DNA from: Flavobacterium frigidarium DSM 17623
GTDB taxonomy: Bacteria > Bacteroidota > Bacteroidia > Flavobacteriales > Flavobacteriaceae
Length of the DNA: 64,000 nucleotides
NCBI RefSeq assembly: GCF_000425505.1
Contig: NZ_AUDO01000001.1
Location: 62,001 to 126,000 of the forward strand
Reading direction: 5' to 3'
A program made the position numbers and the translations under genes. Under the pieces are notes generated by a model, which searched no databases, was not told the origin of the DNA, and worked only from the letters and a program-made list of their open reading frames with translations. This document shows positions 17,623-28,198 of this stretch, piece after piece. Within the stretch, counting starts at the first letter, position 1. The number at the start of each line of letters is the position of its first letter.

Positions 17623-18103
17623 AATACATATATTTAATTGGTTATTAATACAAGTTATTATGTAGGTTCAAAAAAGTCTTGGGGAAAACTTTTCATCTTA
17701 TGTAGGTTTGAAAACGATTTGGGAATCTTTTCAATTGTAATAAAACTGTTTTGTTTAACTATTAATAGTCAGCTTTTCGTTTGTTTTACATTTCAAAGAT
17801 AGAAAAGATATTTAAGTAGCATCCCCGTATAAATACCTGTTTTCCAGTAATATAAACATTTTTCGATGAAGTGTGCCTTTTTAACGACCAACTACGACAC
17901 TAGAAAAGTTATGCTATCAGAAAAAAATTATTAAAACTAATCAGTTGTTAAAACATAACGAAAATAACAAAGATTCCTATTATAAATAAACTATTAAATA
18001 CTAAATAGACATTTTATCATTATAATTTATAAATATTTAGTGTTTTTCTTCATTCCTATTTATTTGAAAACTATTGGTAAACATTCAGTAGCATGGCTAT
18101 AGA
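17623..18103 (-). promoter_or_regulatory. csgA upstream region with promoter element and duplicated leader motif
   Basis: No gene is seen here. A TATCTTTG element (17801 to 17794, minus strand) fits the Bacteroidota -7 consensus; no TTTG occurs 19 bases further up. This would give a leader of about 165 bases. Within it, a block beginning TTATGTAGGTT and running through a G-rich centre to CTTTT occurs twice, at about 17658-17695 and 17698-17733 (period 40). It could be a regulator site or RNA element. Confidence 0.55.
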
Positions 18104-18134
18104 CTAAAAAAAAGCCGCTCCATAAAGGAGCGGC
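18104..18134 (-). terminator. glnA terminator
   Basis: Perfect 8-bp hairpin GCCGCTCC/GGAGCGGC with a 5-base loop; on the minus strand it is followed by seven or more T. It lies 25 bases after the glutamine synthetase stop. Confidence 0.92.
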
Positions 18135-18159
18135 ACTACAAATAAAACTATTATTAATA

Positions 18160-20349
18160 CTATTTAGTAAATAGTAACTCTCTATACTTTGTTAATGTCC
18201 ATAGTTCATTGTCAACTAGTAATTCTAATTTATCACAGTGTTCTCTAATAACTTCAAAATACGGTTTAACATTATCGCAATAAGCTTCAGCCATTTCTTG
18301 AGCGTCTGTTAATACATTTGCTTTCTTTCTTTCATTAGTCATTTCCATTACTTTAGAATTAATTCCTTCAATATGTTTTGAAATTGACTTGATAATATTG
18401 ATTTGCTCTTTAGCGATTGTTTCAAAATCATCACCAAAGATATCTTTCAATCCTTTTACATTTTCGATTAATGTATTTTGGTAACGAATTGCTGTTGGGA
18501 TTACGTGATTAGTCGAAATATCACCTAAAACGCGTCCTTCAATTTGAATTTTCTTAGTGTACTCTTCTAATTCAATTTCGTAACGTGCTTCTACTTCCAC
18601 ATGATTCATAATTCCCATATCAGAGAATAAGTCTAATGCTTGTTTAGAGGCTCTAGCTTTTAATGCTTGTGGCGTAGTTTTAAAGTTACTCAACCCTCTC
18701 TTTGCAGCTTCTTGCTCCCAAGCTTCACTGTATCCATCACCTTCAAAAAGAATTTTCTTAGAATGTTTGATGTACTCTCTTAATACATTAAAGATAGCAT
18801 CGTCTTTCTTCATGTCTTTAGTTTCGATCAAACTATCAACCTCTTTCTTGAATTCTTTCAACTGTTTTGCAACAATTGTATTTAAAGTAGTCATTGCATT
18901 AGAACAGTTTGCAGTAGAACCCACCGCTCTAAACTCAAATTTATTTCCAGTAAAGGCAAATGGTGATGTTCTATTTCTATCCGTATTGTCAAGAATTACT
19001 TCTGGAATTTTACCTACAACGTTTAATTTTAAGTCAGTTTTTTCTTCAGGAGATAATTTCCCTGTAGTTACGCCTTCTAATTCTTCTAATACTTTAGTTA
19101 ATTGCGCTCCAATAAATACAGATATAATTGCAGGTGGTGCCTCATTAGCTCCTAATCTATGATCATTACTTGCTGTAGCAATTGCTGCTCTCAATAAAGC
19201 TTCGTGATCATTTACCGCTTTAATTGTATTGATGAAGAAAGTTAAAAACTGTAAATTCGTCATTGGCGTTTTACTTGGGCTCAATAAGTTTACTCCAGTA
19301 TCTGTTGCAAGTGACCAGTTATTATGTTTTCCTGAACCGTTAACACCCTTGAATGGTTTTTCATGAAGCAATACTTTTAAGTCATGACGTTCAGCCACTT
19401 TTTGCATTACATCCATTAATAAACAGTTGTGATCTACCGCTAAGTTAGTCTCTTCAAAAATTGGTGCAAACTCAAATTGGTTTGGAGCAACTTCATTGTG
19501 GCGTGTTTTAACTGGTATTCCTAGTAACATACATTCTTGCTCTAAATCTCTCATGTACGTTAACGCACGTGTAGGAATCGAACCGAAGTAGTGGTCATCT
19601 AATTGTTGTCCTTTTGCAGAGGTGTGACCAAGTAAAGTTCTTCCTGTCATCATTAAGTCAGGACGTGACTCTGCTAATGATCTATCGATTAAGAAATATT
19701 CTTGCTCCCATCCTAGGGTAGCAGTAACTTTCTTCACGTTTTTATCAAAATATCTACAAACATCTGTAGCAGCATCATCAATTGCTGATAAAGCTCTTAA
19801 TAATGGTATTTTATTATCTAATGCTTCTCCAGTATAAGAAATAAAAACTGTAGGGATACATAAAGTTGTACCATAAATGAACGCAGGTGATGTAGGATCC
19901 CATGCTGTGTAACCCCTAGCTTCAAATGTGTTTCTAATTCCTCCATTAGGAAAACTAGATGCATCTGGCTCTTGTTGCACTAATTGAGCTCCACCAAATT
20001 TTTCAACTGGATCGCTCCCATCGTAAGATGTTTCAAAAAAAGCATCATGTTTTTCGGCTGTAGCTCCGGTTAATGGTTGAAACCAGTGTGTATAATGAGT
20101 AACACCTTTTGAAAGGGCCCACTCTTTCATACCCATCGCTATATAATCAGCTAATTTTCTGTCAATTTTAGTTCCATGCTGAACAGCACCTTGAACTCCC
20201 TTAAGAGCATCTGAAGTCAAATATTGCTTCATTGCTTTTTCATTAAAAACATTGGCCCCGAAAATAGCAGATTTTCTACCGTTTTCTTCAAATTGTACTG
20301 GTTTTCTAGTTGAAGCTTCTCTTAAAGCTTGGAAACGTATTGTCGACAT
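18160..20349 (-). CDS. glnA: type III glutamine synthetase (GlnN family)
   Basis: Makes glutamine from glutamate, ammonia and ATP. From the ATG at 20349 (MSTIRFQALREAS) the protein has 729 residues, the usual size for the type III enzyme of Bacteroidota and cyanobacteria (type I is about 470). Catalytic-core motifs: ATLGWEQEYFLID, RHNEVAPNQFEFAP, NGSGKHNNWSLATD, and TGNKFEFRAVGS. The helical C-terminal third (QEMAEAYCDNVKPYF) is specific to GSIII. An in-frame start 19 codons upstream has no family support. A TATATTTG -7 element lies at 20393-20386. The E. coli symbol is used by function; glnN is the usual name for this type. Confidence 0.96.
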   Translation of the reverse strand: MSTIRFQALREASTRKPVQFEENGRKSAIFGANVFNEKAMKQYLTSDALKGVQGAVQHGTKIDRKLADYIAMGMKEWALSKGVTHYTHWFQPLTGATAEKHDAFFETSYDGSDPVEKFGGAQLVQQEPDASSFPNGGIRNTFEARGYTAWDPTSPAFIYGTTLCIPTVFISYTGEALDNKIPLLRALSAIDDAATDVCRYFDKNVKKVTATLGWEQEYFLIDRSLAESRPDLMMTGRTLLGHTSAKGQQLDDHYFGSIPTRALTYMRDLEQECMLLGIPVKTRHNEVAPNQFEFAPIFEETNLAVDHNCLLMDVMQKVAERHDLKVLLHEKPFKGVNGSGKHNNWSLATDTGVNLLSPSKTPMTNLQFLTFFINTIKAVNDHEALLRAAIATASNDHRLGANEAPPAIISVFIGAQLTKVLEELEGVTTGKLSPEEKTDLKLNVVGKIPEVILDNTDRNRTSPFAFTGNKFEFRAVGSTANCSNAMTTLNTIVAKQLKEFKKEVDSLIETKDMKKDDAIFNVLREYIKHSKKILFEGDGYSEAWEQEAAKRGLSNFKTTPQALKARASKQALDLFSDMGIMNHVEVEARYEIELEEYTKKIQIEGRVLGDISTNHVIPTAIRYQNTLIENVKGLKDIFGDDFETIAKEQINIIKSISKHIEGINSKVMEMTNERKKANVLTDAQEMAEAYCDNVKPYFEVIREHCDKLELLVDNELWTLTKYRELLFTK

Positions 20350-20385
20350 AATTTGTTTTTTGATTAAACCCCCGTTAATAGAGCG

Positions 20386-20393
20386 CAAATATA
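20386..20393 (-). promoter_or_regulatory. -7 promoter element of glnA
   Basis: TATATTTG on the minus strand, 37 bases before the ATG, matches TAnnTTTG. No clear -33 TTTG partner is seen at 19 bases. Confidence 0.55.
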
Positions 20394-20637
20394 AAATAAT
20401 TATCACTTTACTAAAAACTTACCTCCTGTTTTTATGGGTATATCTCCTAAATTTATGATATTGACAAAAACATTGGGGAAAATTGGCAAAGTGGTGTGTT
20501 TTAATGACAATTATTACAATTATCGTATTTAGCCTAAAATCAGCACTCCCATCTTAATCACCAAGTTTCCTGTTTTTATTTTCTAACTTTGAAATCAAAA
20601 GGTATCTTTGTAACTGTAAAATTTAAAATTGTTCCCT

Positions 20638-21597
20638 ATGATAGTTTGGAGTTGTTTCATCGTTGCTATTTTATTGTTTTTGGCGTTAGATTTAGGAGTC
20701 TTTAATAAAACGCCGCATGTGATAAGTACAAAGGAAGCTAGTAAATGGACCGCAATTTGGGTTAGCATTTCATTTGTGTTTTCTGGAGTTATTTATTGGC
20801 TGTATGACAATGCCTATATTGCCAACCCTGACGGTTTAAAACCTACAGTGGCCGCCATGAAATTTATTACAGGTTACTTGATCGAATTGTCATTAAGTGT
20901 CGATAATATCTTTGTTATCGCAATAATATTTGCAGCCTTTAAAATCCCTAAAAAATACCAACACCGAGTTTTGTTCTGGGGAATATTAGGAGCTATCGTT
21001 TTTAGAGGTCTCATGATATACTTCGGCGTGATGTTAATTAACAAATTCGCTTGGACGACTTATATATTTGGTCTCTTCCTGCTTTATACCGCTATTAATA
21101 TGCTGTTTTCAAAAGATGAAGATCAATTTGACCCAAAAAAGTCATTCGCTTTTAGAATGATTAAAAAAGTCATCCCAATAACTAACACAATAGAAGGCGA
21201 ACATTTCTTTGTAAAAAGGAAGCACATAAATGCTGCAACCCCGCTATTTGTAGCGCTACTAGTAATCGAAGTAATGGATGTGATATTTGCGTTAGACAGT
21301 GTACCTGCGATATTAGCAATAACTAGTGATCCATTTTTAGTGTTTAGTTCAAACATATTTGCAATTTTAGGATTGCGTTCAATGTACTTTTTCCTAGCAA
21401 ACATGTTAGAAAAATTCAGTTACTTAGAATATAGCTTAATCGCTATCCTAAGTTTTGTAGGTCTTAAAATGCTACTTCATGATTTTATTGAGATTCCCGA
21501 GTGGGCTTCACTAGGGTTTATCGCCCTTTCACTTGTAGTAGGAATTATCATTTCACTAGTTAAGAACAAACCATCAACAATCGATGAATCTGAATAA
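20638..21597 (+). CDS. TerC-family integral membrane protein (Alx/TerC type, probable metal exporter)
   Basis: A 319-residue protein with about nine membrane segments. The two acidic TerC signatures are present: ELSLSVDNIFVIAIIF and VIEVMDVIFALDSVPAI, in which membrane Asp/Glu residues likely bind a metal ion. Family members Alx, YceF and YkoY are linked to manganese export and metal loading of secreted enzymes, and TerC to tellurite resistance. I start at the ATG at 20638; a TTG three codons upstream is less likely. Upstream TATCTTTG at 20603-20610 is a probable -7 element. I see no yybP-ykoY type riboswitch in the 250 bases upstream, though I could not fold it. Confidence 0.9.
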   Translation: MIVWSCFIVAILLFLALDLGVFNKTPHVISTKEASKWTAIWVSISFVFSGVIYWLYDNAYIANPDGLKPTVAAMKFITGYLIELSLSVDNIFVIAIIFAAFKIPKKYQHRVLFWGILGAIVFRGLMIYFGVMLINKFAWTTYIFGLFLLYTAINMLFSKDEDQFDPKKSFAFRMIKKVIPITNTIEGEHFFVKRKHINAATPLFVALLVIEVMDVIFALDSVPAILAITSDPFLVFSSNIFAILGLRSMYFFLANMLEKFSYLEYSLIAILSFVGLKMLLHDFIEIPEWASLGFIALSLVVGIIISLVKNKPSTIDESE

Positions 21598-21602
21598 GAC
21601 AT

Positions 21603-21642
21603 AAAAAAGGGAGTACTTTTAATTAAGACTCCCTTTTTTTTT
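21603..21642. terminator. terminator after the terC-like gene
   Basis: GGGAGT/ACTCCC stem flanked by A6 and T9, in the gap between convergent genes. Confidence 0.85.
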
Positions 21643-21655
21643 ATCGAATACTAAA

Positions 21656-22153
21656 CTACAAAGTGATCGTCTTAATTTGACTATCTTTTATATTCAAAGC
21701 ATTAATTACATCTTGGTAATTTTTCCTATTGATAGATTTAGCAAAACTATCAGGAACTACTACTACTCTCAATATTTGGTTTAACCTGAAGGCGGTAGGT
21801 ACTGTTTGCAAATTCTTTCCAACTAAGTAAATGCTAACATCTCGGTTAGTGTAGTCGTATTCATAACCAAAATCTAACGAACCATCATTGAAATAATAGT
21901 ACTCTGGTAACAATTCATAAACATCAGTACTTTGCGTGCTTCTTGTCAATCTATACACTAGAACTTCATCACTATTATACAATTCACTATCAAAGAAAAT
22001 TTGTTTAGTATAATTATTTGAAGCTGTAAATGATGTAGGCACATCATACACTTCATTTCTAGGAGTATTGTCTACATAAATTTCGTCAGACACTGTACAA
22101 CTTTGTAGCGTTAAAGCAGATACTACTGCTAATAAAGTAAATATCTTTTTCAT
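21656..22153 (-). CDS. putative lipoprotein of unknown function
   Basis: About 165 residues from the ATG at 22153 (MKKIFTLLAVVSALTLQSC), which directly gives a lipobox LQSC (Cys 19). An upstream ATG would add 17 residues in front of the signal and was rejected. The mature part contains Tyr-rich strands (LPEYYYFNDGSLDFGYEYDY) and ends in an Ile/Lys-rich tail. No known domain recognised. It is divergent from the DUF1543 gene. Confidence 0.72.
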   Translation of the reverse strand: MKKIFTLLAVVSALTLQSCTVSDEIYVDNTPRNEVYDVPTSFTASNNYTKQIFFDSELYNSDEVLVYRLTRSTQSTDVYELLPEYYYFNDGSLDFGYEYDYTNRDVSIYLVGKNLQTVPTAFRLNQILRVVVVPDSFAKSINRKNYQDVINALNIKDSQIKTITL

Positions 22154-22238
22154 AATGTTATTTTTTAAAGGTTGCTTTTTGATACTATTCATTAACTGTG
22201 CCAAAACATTATTCGAGAAAACATTGTAGCTTTATATC

Positions 22239-22820
22239 ATGGAAAAAGAAGTAAACCTATATATGCTTTTACTAGGCTGCACGCCGGAGGGCAGGCTAAC
22301 AGAACAGCACGATGTTTTTTTTGGAATTGCTCCAAATCTCAAAGATTTAGTTCGCGATATCAAATCGTTTTGGCCTGAAGCCAAAGGTAAAATTCATATT
22401 GATGCTTGGCGCCAAATTACAAAAGTAGACAATCACATTATTCGAATAATTAATAGAGAGGAACAAAGGTACTATGACGATGAGAAGCTCTTTTTCTTGA
22501 ATTTAGGTGGTTATAGATTAAATGAATTTGAAGAATACCATTATAGGACTCTTGCTATCGCAAAAAATACTAGCCTAGCAATTAAGCAAGCTAAAAAATC
22601 AACTTTTTACAAACATTGCAACATTGCTGGAGCTCCATCTCATATTGATGAACAATATGGCGTAGACGTAGATGATATTCACAATATTGATGACCTGTTG
22701 TCTCCTATTATAAAGCAACAATATAAAATAGTAATTAGTCCGTGCGTCTTACCAACTCCTGAAGATGAAATACACTTAGGATATTTAACACTTAATAAAT
22801 TAAGCCAGTCTTCCATTTAA
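22239..22820 (+). CDS. DUF1543 domain-containing protein
   Basis: A 193-residue soluble protein. The family pattern is visible twice: LYMLLLGCTPEGRLTEQHDVFF with FWPEAKGKIHIDAWR in the first half, and LFFLNLGGYRLNEFEEYHYRTL with later YKIVISP in the second half, indicating an internal repeat. DUF1543 proteins have no established role; a nucleotide- or small-ligand-binding fold has been suggested only loosely. It stands alone between a lipoprotein gene and a DJ-1/PfpI gene. The start fits a short 5' leader with no Shine-Dalgarno. Confidence 0.82.
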   Translation: MEKEVNLYMLLLGCTPEGRLTEQHDVFFGIAPNLKDLVRDIKSFWPEAKGKIHIDAWRQITKVDNHIIRIINREEQRYYDDEKLFFLNLGGYRLNEFEEYHYRTLAIAKNTSLAIKQAKKSTFYKHCNIAGAPSHIDEQYGVDVDDIHNIDDLLSPIIKQQYKIVISPCVLPTPEDEIHLGYLTLNKLSQSSI

Positions 22821-22946
22821 AATATCAATGCACTGAAATTCCTTTAACACAATTTAAACCTTTTTTAATAGGTTGTTGTGATTTACTCCTACTAATGATT
22901 TGTAATTTTATATCAAACAAAATATTAACAAACAAACTAAAACATT

Positions 22947-23492
22947 ATGGAAAAGAAAATAGCAATTTTAGCAACACACGGTTTTGAAGAAGTAGAATTA
23001 AGTTCACCAAAAGAATATTTAGAAAAACAAGGATGGCAAGCAGATATTGTTAGTCCAGAAAGCGGAAGCATCAAGTCATGGGCTTCGACAGATTGGGGTA
23101 AAGATTATACAGTAGACCAAGAGTTAAAAAACGTAAAAGCATCAGATTATGACGCTTTAGTTTTACCTGGTGGTGTTTTAAACCCTGATAAATTAAGAAC
23201 AGACGAAAATGCTTTATCATTTATTAAGGATTTCTTTGAAGCAGGGAAACCTGTAGCTGCAATTTGTCACGGACCACAAATTTTAATTAGTGCTGATTTA
23301 GTAAAAGGTAGAAAAATGACCTCTTACCCTTCGGTAAAAGTTGATTTAGTCAACGCAGGAGCTGATTGGCATGATCAAGAAGTGGTTGTAGATAAGGGAT
23401 TAGTTACAAGTAGAAATCCTGATGATTTACCAGCATTCAATAAGAAAATGGTAGAAGAAATTAAAGAAGGAAAACACCAACCACAGGTATAA
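22947..23492 (+). CDS. DJ-1/PfpI-family protein (type 1 glutamine amidotransferase-like)
   Basis: A 181-residue cytoplasmic protein. The conserved glutamate is in HGFEEVELSSP, and the nucleophilic elbow cysteine in AAICHGPQILISA with His next to it, as in PfpI/YhbO. The final region TSRNPDDLPAFNKKMVEEI is also typical. Members act as proteases, glyoxalases or protein/DNA deglycases under stress; which one applies cannot be told. It is monocistronic, ended by a strong terminator. Confidence 0.92.
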   Translation: MEKKIAILATHGFEEVELSSPKEYLEKQGWQADIVSPESGSIKSWASTDWGKDYTVDQELKNVKASDYDALVLPGGVLNPDKLRTDENALSFIKDFFEAGKPVAAICHGPQILISADLVKGRKMTSYPSVKVDLVNAGADWHDQEVVVDKGLVTSRNPDDLPAFNKKMVEEIKEGKHQPQV

Positions 23493-23508
23493 TCCTTATG
23501 ATATAGAA

Positions 23509-23544
23509 CAAAAAAATGCGGAAACTATTTTCCGCATTTTTTTT
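23509..23544. terminator. terminator after the DJ-1/PfpI gene
   Basis: Hairpin AAATGCGGAAA/TTTTCCGCATTT with a 3-base loop, followed by T8. Confidence 0.92.
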
Positions 23545-23559
23545 GTTTTAAGATTCTCT

Positions 23560-23749
23560 AGATCCCGATAAAATCGGGATAAGCGATTCACACAAATTTT
23601 GCTTTGCACACAGTGGTTCATTAGATCCCGATAAAAATCGGGATAAGCGATTCACACTATTTTTGCTTTGCACACAGTGGTTTGTTAGATCCCGATAAAA
23701 ATCGGGATAAGCGATTCACACAATTTTTGCCTTGCAAAAATTGGTTCTC
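23560..23749. repeat. three tandem copies of a 63-64 bp repeat with an internal palindrome
   Basis: Copies start at 23560, 23623 and 23687. Each begins AGATCCCGATAAAA(A)TCGGGAT, a hairpin-forming palindrome, then AAGCGATTCACAC and a TTTTGCTTTGCA stretch. The third copy diverges near its end. The array fills the gap between the DJ-1/PfpI terminator and the stop of the mutase gene, and could act as its terminator on the minus strand. Confidence 0.9.
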
Positions 23750-23752
23750 TGC

Positions 23753-26700
23753 TTACATATTTCTTCTATATTGACCCCCTACTTCAAATAAAGCGGCTGT
23801 GATTTGTCCTAGTGTACACACTTTTGTCGCTTCCATTAAATGATCGAATAAATTTTCATTTTTGATGGCTGCATCTTGAATTTTATCTAACTGAATTTGA
23901 ACTTGCGTCGCATTAGCTATATGCAAGTTTTCTAAAGTTTGAATCTGGAATTGCTTCTCTTCTTCTGTCGCTCGAATTACCTCAGCTGGAATAACTGTTG
24001 GCGATCCTTTCGAACTTAAAAATGTATTTACACCGATAATTGGAAATTCACCAGTATGTTTCAAGGTTTCATAGTACAAACTCTCTTCTTGAATTTTAGA
24101 ACGTTGGTACATTGTTTCCATGGCACCTAAAACTCCTCCACGCTCGGTGATTCTATCAAATTCTTGTAAAACAGCTGCCTCTACTAGATCTGTTAGTTCT
24201 TCGATAATAAACGAACCTTGAATTGGGTTTTCGTTTTTAGCTAAACCTAATTCTTTATTAATAATTAACTGAATTGCCATCGCACGACGTACAGATTCCT
24301 CTGTCGGTGTTGTAATCGCTTCATCATACGCATTGGTATGCAATGAATTACAGTTATCATAGATTGCGTAAAGGGCTTGCAAAGTAGTACGAATATCATT
24401 AAAATCAATCTCTTGAGCATGTAAAGAACGTCCTGAGGTTTGAATATGATATTTCAGCATCTGTGCTCTTTCGTTTGCTCCGTATTTATTCTTCATGGCT
24501 TTTGCCCAAATTTTACGTGCTACACGACCAATAACTGCATACTCTGGATCTACACCATTTGAAAAGAAAAATGATAAATTAGGTCCAAAATCATTGATGC
24601 TCATTCCGCGACTTAAGTAGTACTCTACATAAGTAAATCCGTTTGAAAGTGTGAATGCCAATTGCGTAATTGGGTTGGCACCCGCCTCAGCAATATGATA
24701 TCCTGAAATTGAAACCGAATAGAAATTTCGAACATTATTAGTAATAAAATATTCTTGAACGTCACCCATTAAACGCAACGCAAATTCTGTAGAGAAAATA
24801 CAAGTGTTTTGCGCTTGATCTTCTTTTAAAATATCAGCTTGAACCGTTCCACGTACTTGTGAAAGCGTTCTCACTTTTATTTCGTTATAAACTTCCAGAG
24901 GCAATACTTGATCTCCAGTAACTCCTAAAAGAAATAATCCTAAACCATCATTCCCTTCCGGTAAAGCACCATTATAAACAGGACGAGCGACACCCTTTTC
25001 TTTGTAAATCGCCTTAATTTTAGAATCAACTTCTTTCTCTAAATCATTTGCTTTAATGTATAATTCACATTGTTGATCGATAGCCGCATTCATAAAGAAA
25101 CCAAGCAACATAGGCGCTGGTCCGTTAATTGTCATACTTACTGATGTTAATGCATGCACTAAATCAAAACCTGAATACAATTTTTTAGCATCGTCAAGAC
25201 AACAAATAGAAACCCCAGCATTACCAATTTTTCCGTAAATATCTGGACGTAAATGTGGATCATTACCGTACAACGTCACACTATCAAAAGCTGTTGATAA
25301 ACGCTTAGCAGGCAATCCTGCACTTACATAATGAAAACGCTTGTTAGTTCTTTCAGGTCCACCTTCTCCAGCAAACATACGCGATGGATCTTCGCCCTCT
25401 CTTTTAAATGGGTATAAACCTGACGTAAAAGGAAACTCTCCTGGAACATTTTCTTGCAAACACCATCTTAGAATATCTCCCCAAGCTTCATACTTTGGTA
25501 AAGAGATTTTCGGAATTTGAGAGTGTGATAACGACTCTGAATGTGTTTTTATTTCGATAACCTTATCTCTCACTTTGAAGGAATAGATTGGGTTTTTATA
25601 TTTATTAACTTTCTCGTCCCAAGTCAAGATTACTTCCCAATTGTAAGGATCTAAGTCCATTTTTACTTTATCGAATTGATTTAGTAAAAGATTTAAAAAC
25701 ACCTTATCTTCATCTTGCTCTTTAGCTGAATATACCGTGGTATCATCAAGTCCGGTTTTTGTAATAGCGGGCATTTTTCCTGAAACCGATTCAATTGTCT
25801 TGAAAATACCGTATAACTTTTGAGCTACTTTTTGCTGACTCAAAGCGGTTTCATCATACTTACGATTACTCTCTGCAATTTCAGATAAATAACGTGTTCT
25901 ATGTGGTGGAATAACGAAGATTTTCTCACTCATTTCACGCGTTACCTCAAAAGTTGATTTCAGCTCAGAATCTGTTTTCTCTACAATTTTGTCCATGATA
26001 GACTTGTAAAGCGTATTCATTCCCGGATCATTGAACTGTGAAGCAATTGTTCCAAAAACTGGCATTTCATCAGGATTTACATCCCAAAGATTGTGATTGC
26101 GTTGGTATTGTTTTTTAACATCGCGAATCGCATCTAATGCACCGCGTTTGTCAAATTTATTAAGTGCTACTAAATCAGCAAAATCAAGCATGTCGATTTT
26201 TTCTAATTGTGTTGCTGCACCAAATTCTGGCGTCATAACATATAAAGAAACATCAGAGTGGTCCATGATTTCCGTATCTGACTGCCCGATTCCAGAAGTC
26301 TCCAAAATGATAATATCATATTTCGCCGCTTTGATCACCTGGATCGCATCGGCAACATATTTAGATAAAGCCAAATTAGATTGACGTGTAGCCAATGATC
26401 TCATGTAAACACGAGGATTGTTAATTGCGTTCATACGGATTCTATCTCCTAATAAGGCACCACCCGTTTTACGTTTTGAAGGATCTACAGATATTAAACC
26501 AATCGTTTTCTCAGGAAAATCAATTAAAAAACGGCGTACCAGCTCATCAACAAGTGATGATTTTCCTGCTCCACCTGTTCCTGTAATTCCTAAAACAGGG
26601 GTTTTACAGTTTTCGTTTATTTTAATAATCGCATCTAAAGCTGGCTTAGCTACCTCAGGAAAATTCTCTGCTGCCGAAATTACTCTTGCAATTGCAGTTG

Positions 26701-27187
26701 GATTTTTTGAAGCTAATTGCGCTACTTCATCCGTTAATTTGTCCCCTGTAGGATAATCAGACTGTTGTACTAAGTCATTAATCATTCCTTGCAATCCCAT
26801 AGATCGACCATCATCAGGCGCATAAATTCTAGTGATTCCATATTCATGTAATTCTGCTATTTCAGAAGGCAAAATTACTCCTCCTCCACCACCAAAAATT
26901 TTAATATGTCCTGCTCCTTTTTCTTTAAGCAAGTCATACATATACTTAAAATATTCATTATGACCTCCTTGGTACGATGTCATTGCAATAGCATTAGCAT
27001 CTTCTTGAATAGCTGTATTTACTACTTCTTCAACGCTACGATCATGTCCAAGATGAATTACTTCTACTCCAGTAGATTGGATAATTCTTCTCATTATATT
27101 TATGGCAGCATCGTGCCCATCAAATAATGAAGCTGCTGTTACAATTCTTACTTTATTCTTAGGAATATACGGTGTTTGTGGATTCAT
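23753..27187 (-). CDS. icmF: fused isobutyryl-CoA mutase IcmF (B12-binding, MeaB-like G-protein and mutase domains in one chain)
   Basis: A 1144-residue adenosylcobalamin enzyme. Residues 1-145 are the B12-binding domain with DGHD at 23-26 (His 25 the lower cobalt ligand) and a Gly-rich [11 protein letters not shown]. Residues about 195-420 are a MeaB/ArgK-type GTPase chaperone: Walker A GTGGAGKS at 203-210, later [16 protein letters not shown] and [12 protein letters not shown]. Residues about 560-1140 are the mutase barrel: [52 protein letters not shown]. This order is that of IcmF rather than separate methylmalonyl-CoA mutase. The reaction is carbon-skeleton rearrangement of a short branched acyl-CoA; the exact substrate is not certain. 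Confidence 0.92.
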   Translation of the reverse strand: MNPQTPYIPKNKVRIVTAASLFDGHDAAINIMRRIIQSTGVEVIHLGHDRSVEEVVNTAIQEDANAIAMTSYQGGHNEYFKYMYDLLKEKGAGHIKIFGGGGGVILPSEIAELHEYGITRIYAPDDGRSMGLQGMINDLVQQSDYPTGDKLTDEVAQLASKNPTAIARVISAAENFPEVAKPALDAIIKINENCKTPVLGITGTGGAGKSSLVDELVRRFLIDFPEKTIGLISVDPSKRKTGGALLGDRIRMNAINNPRVYMRSLATRQSNLALSKYVADAIQVIKAAKYDIIILETSGIGQSDTEIMDHSDVSLYVMTPEFGAATQLEKIDMLDFADLVALNKFDKRGALDAIRDVKKQYQRNHNLWDVNPDEMPVFGTIASQFNDPGMNTLYKSIMDKIVEKTDSELKSTFEVTREMSEKIFVIPPHRTRYLSEIAESNRKYDETALSQQKVAQKLYGIFKTIESVSGKMPAITKTGLDDTTVYSAKEQDEDKVFLNLLLNQFDKVKMDLDPYNWEVILTWDEKVNKYKNPIYSFKVRDKVIEIKTHSESLSHSQIPKISLPKYEAWGDILRWCLQENVPGEFPFTSGLYPFKREGEDPSRMFAGEGGPERTNKRFHYVSAGLPAKRLSTAFDSVTLYGNDPHLRPDIYGKIGNAGVSICCLDDAKKLYSGFDLVHALTSVSMTINGPAPMLLGFFMNAAIDQQCELYIKANDLEKEVDSKIKAIYKEKGVARPVYNGALPEGNDGLGLFLLGVTGDQVLPLEVYNEIKVRTLSQVRGTVQADILKEDQAQNTCIFSTEFALRLMGDVQEYFITNNVRNFYSVSISGYHIAEAGANPITQLAFTLSNGFTYVEYYLSRGMSINDFGPNLSFFFSNGVDPEYAVIGRVARKIWAKAMKNKYGANERAQMLKYHIQTSGRSLHAQEIDFNDIRTTLQALYAIYDNCNSLHTNAYDEAITTPTEESVRRAMAIQLIINKELGLAKNENPIQGSFIIEELTDLVEAAVLQEFDRITERGGVLGAMETMYQRSKIQEESLYYETLKHTGEFPIIGVNTFLSSKGSPTVIPAEVIRATEEEKQFQIQTLENLHIANATQVQIQLDKIQDAAIKNENLFDHLMEATKVCTLGQITAALFEVGGQYRRNM

Positions 27188-27461
27188 TTTGAGAATATGA
27201 TAATTTTAAGTGTGCAATTTACAAAAATTTTTAATGACAGATGAAAGTTATGCCACTATGTTGATAAAAAAGCAAAATAAATTCATTAATAGCATTTTTG
27301 ATTGCTACTGTAATAATTTGCGAATAATAAAATTTTAAAAGCGCAGAGGCTTAAAATCAGTACGGAAGATTGATAAATATAACATAAAGTTAGTAGCAAC
27401 AGTAAAAAACATGCTACTAGACATGATATAAATGCTATTTTTGAAATAAATAAATCAAATC

Positions 27462-28169
27462 ATGAAAAAATATCTATTAGTACTCGCTGTGTTCTCATTA
27501 TCAAGTTGTGCCGAATTGCAACAAATTGCAACACAATATCCCACAATAGGCGCTGCCAACAATATCAATATAGCAAGTGGTTTGAAAGAAGCCCTTAATA
27601 ACGGTATTACAAAACAAGTTACTAAATTAACAGCCACAGATGGATTTTACACTAATGCTGCAGTCAAAATTTTACTACCTGAGGAATTACGCAAAGTAGA
27701 TTCAGGACTTAGAGCTATTGGGTTGAGCTCTCTTGCTGATGAGGGTTTAAAAGTCTTGAATAGAGCAGCCGAAGACGCTGTAAAAGAGGCGACTCCGATT
27801 TTTGTGAGTGCGGTACAAAACATGTCATTTAATGATGCGAAATCGATTTTACTAGGGAACAATACAGCGGCTACTTCATATTTACAAACAAGTACTTCTA
27901 CCGCTTTGTACGCCAAATTTAATCCAGTGATTAAAAACTCTTTTAGCAAAGTAGGTGCCGATAAAGTTTGGACAAATATCATCAATAAGTACAACAGCAT
28001 TCCGCTGGTGAATAAAGTTAATCCTGATCTTAATGATTATGTTACTAATCAAGCGATGAATGGCGTTTTTAAAATGATAGCTGTCGAAGAGCAAAACATT
28101 CGTACTAATATTAGTGCTAGAACATCTCCATTATTACAATCAGTCTTTGCTATGCAGGACAAAAAATAA
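27462..28169 (+). CDS. DUF4197 domain-containing lipoprotein
   Basis: A 235-residue lipoprotein (lipobox LSSC, Cys about 16). The long all-helical body shows the family phrases GLKEALNNGITKQVTKL, YTNAAVKILLPEELRKVD, AAEDAVKEATPIFVSAVQNM and NQAMNGVFKMIAVEEQNIR. DUF4197 function is unknown. It starts after a 274-base gap from the divergent mutase gene and ends 29 bases before purU, so the two plus-strand genes may be co-transcribed. Confidence 0.85.
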   Translation: MKKYLLVLAVFSLSSCAELQQIATQYPTIGAANNINIASGLKEALNNGITKQVTKLTATDGFYTNAAVKILLPEELRKVDSGLRAIGLSSLADEGLKVLNRAAEDAVKEATPIFVSAVQNMSFNDAKSILLGNNTAATSYLQTSTSTALYAKFNPVIKNSFSKVGADKVWTNIINKYNSIPLVNKVNPDLNDYVTNQAMNGVFKMIAVEEQNIRTNISARTSPLLQSVFAMQDKK

Positions 28170-28198
28170 ACCGCATACAATTATTAAAAATCAAAACC

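Noticed and set aside
23560..23749. Possible CRISPR at the tandem repeats
   Set aside because: The entire 63-64 base unit repeats with no unique spacer.
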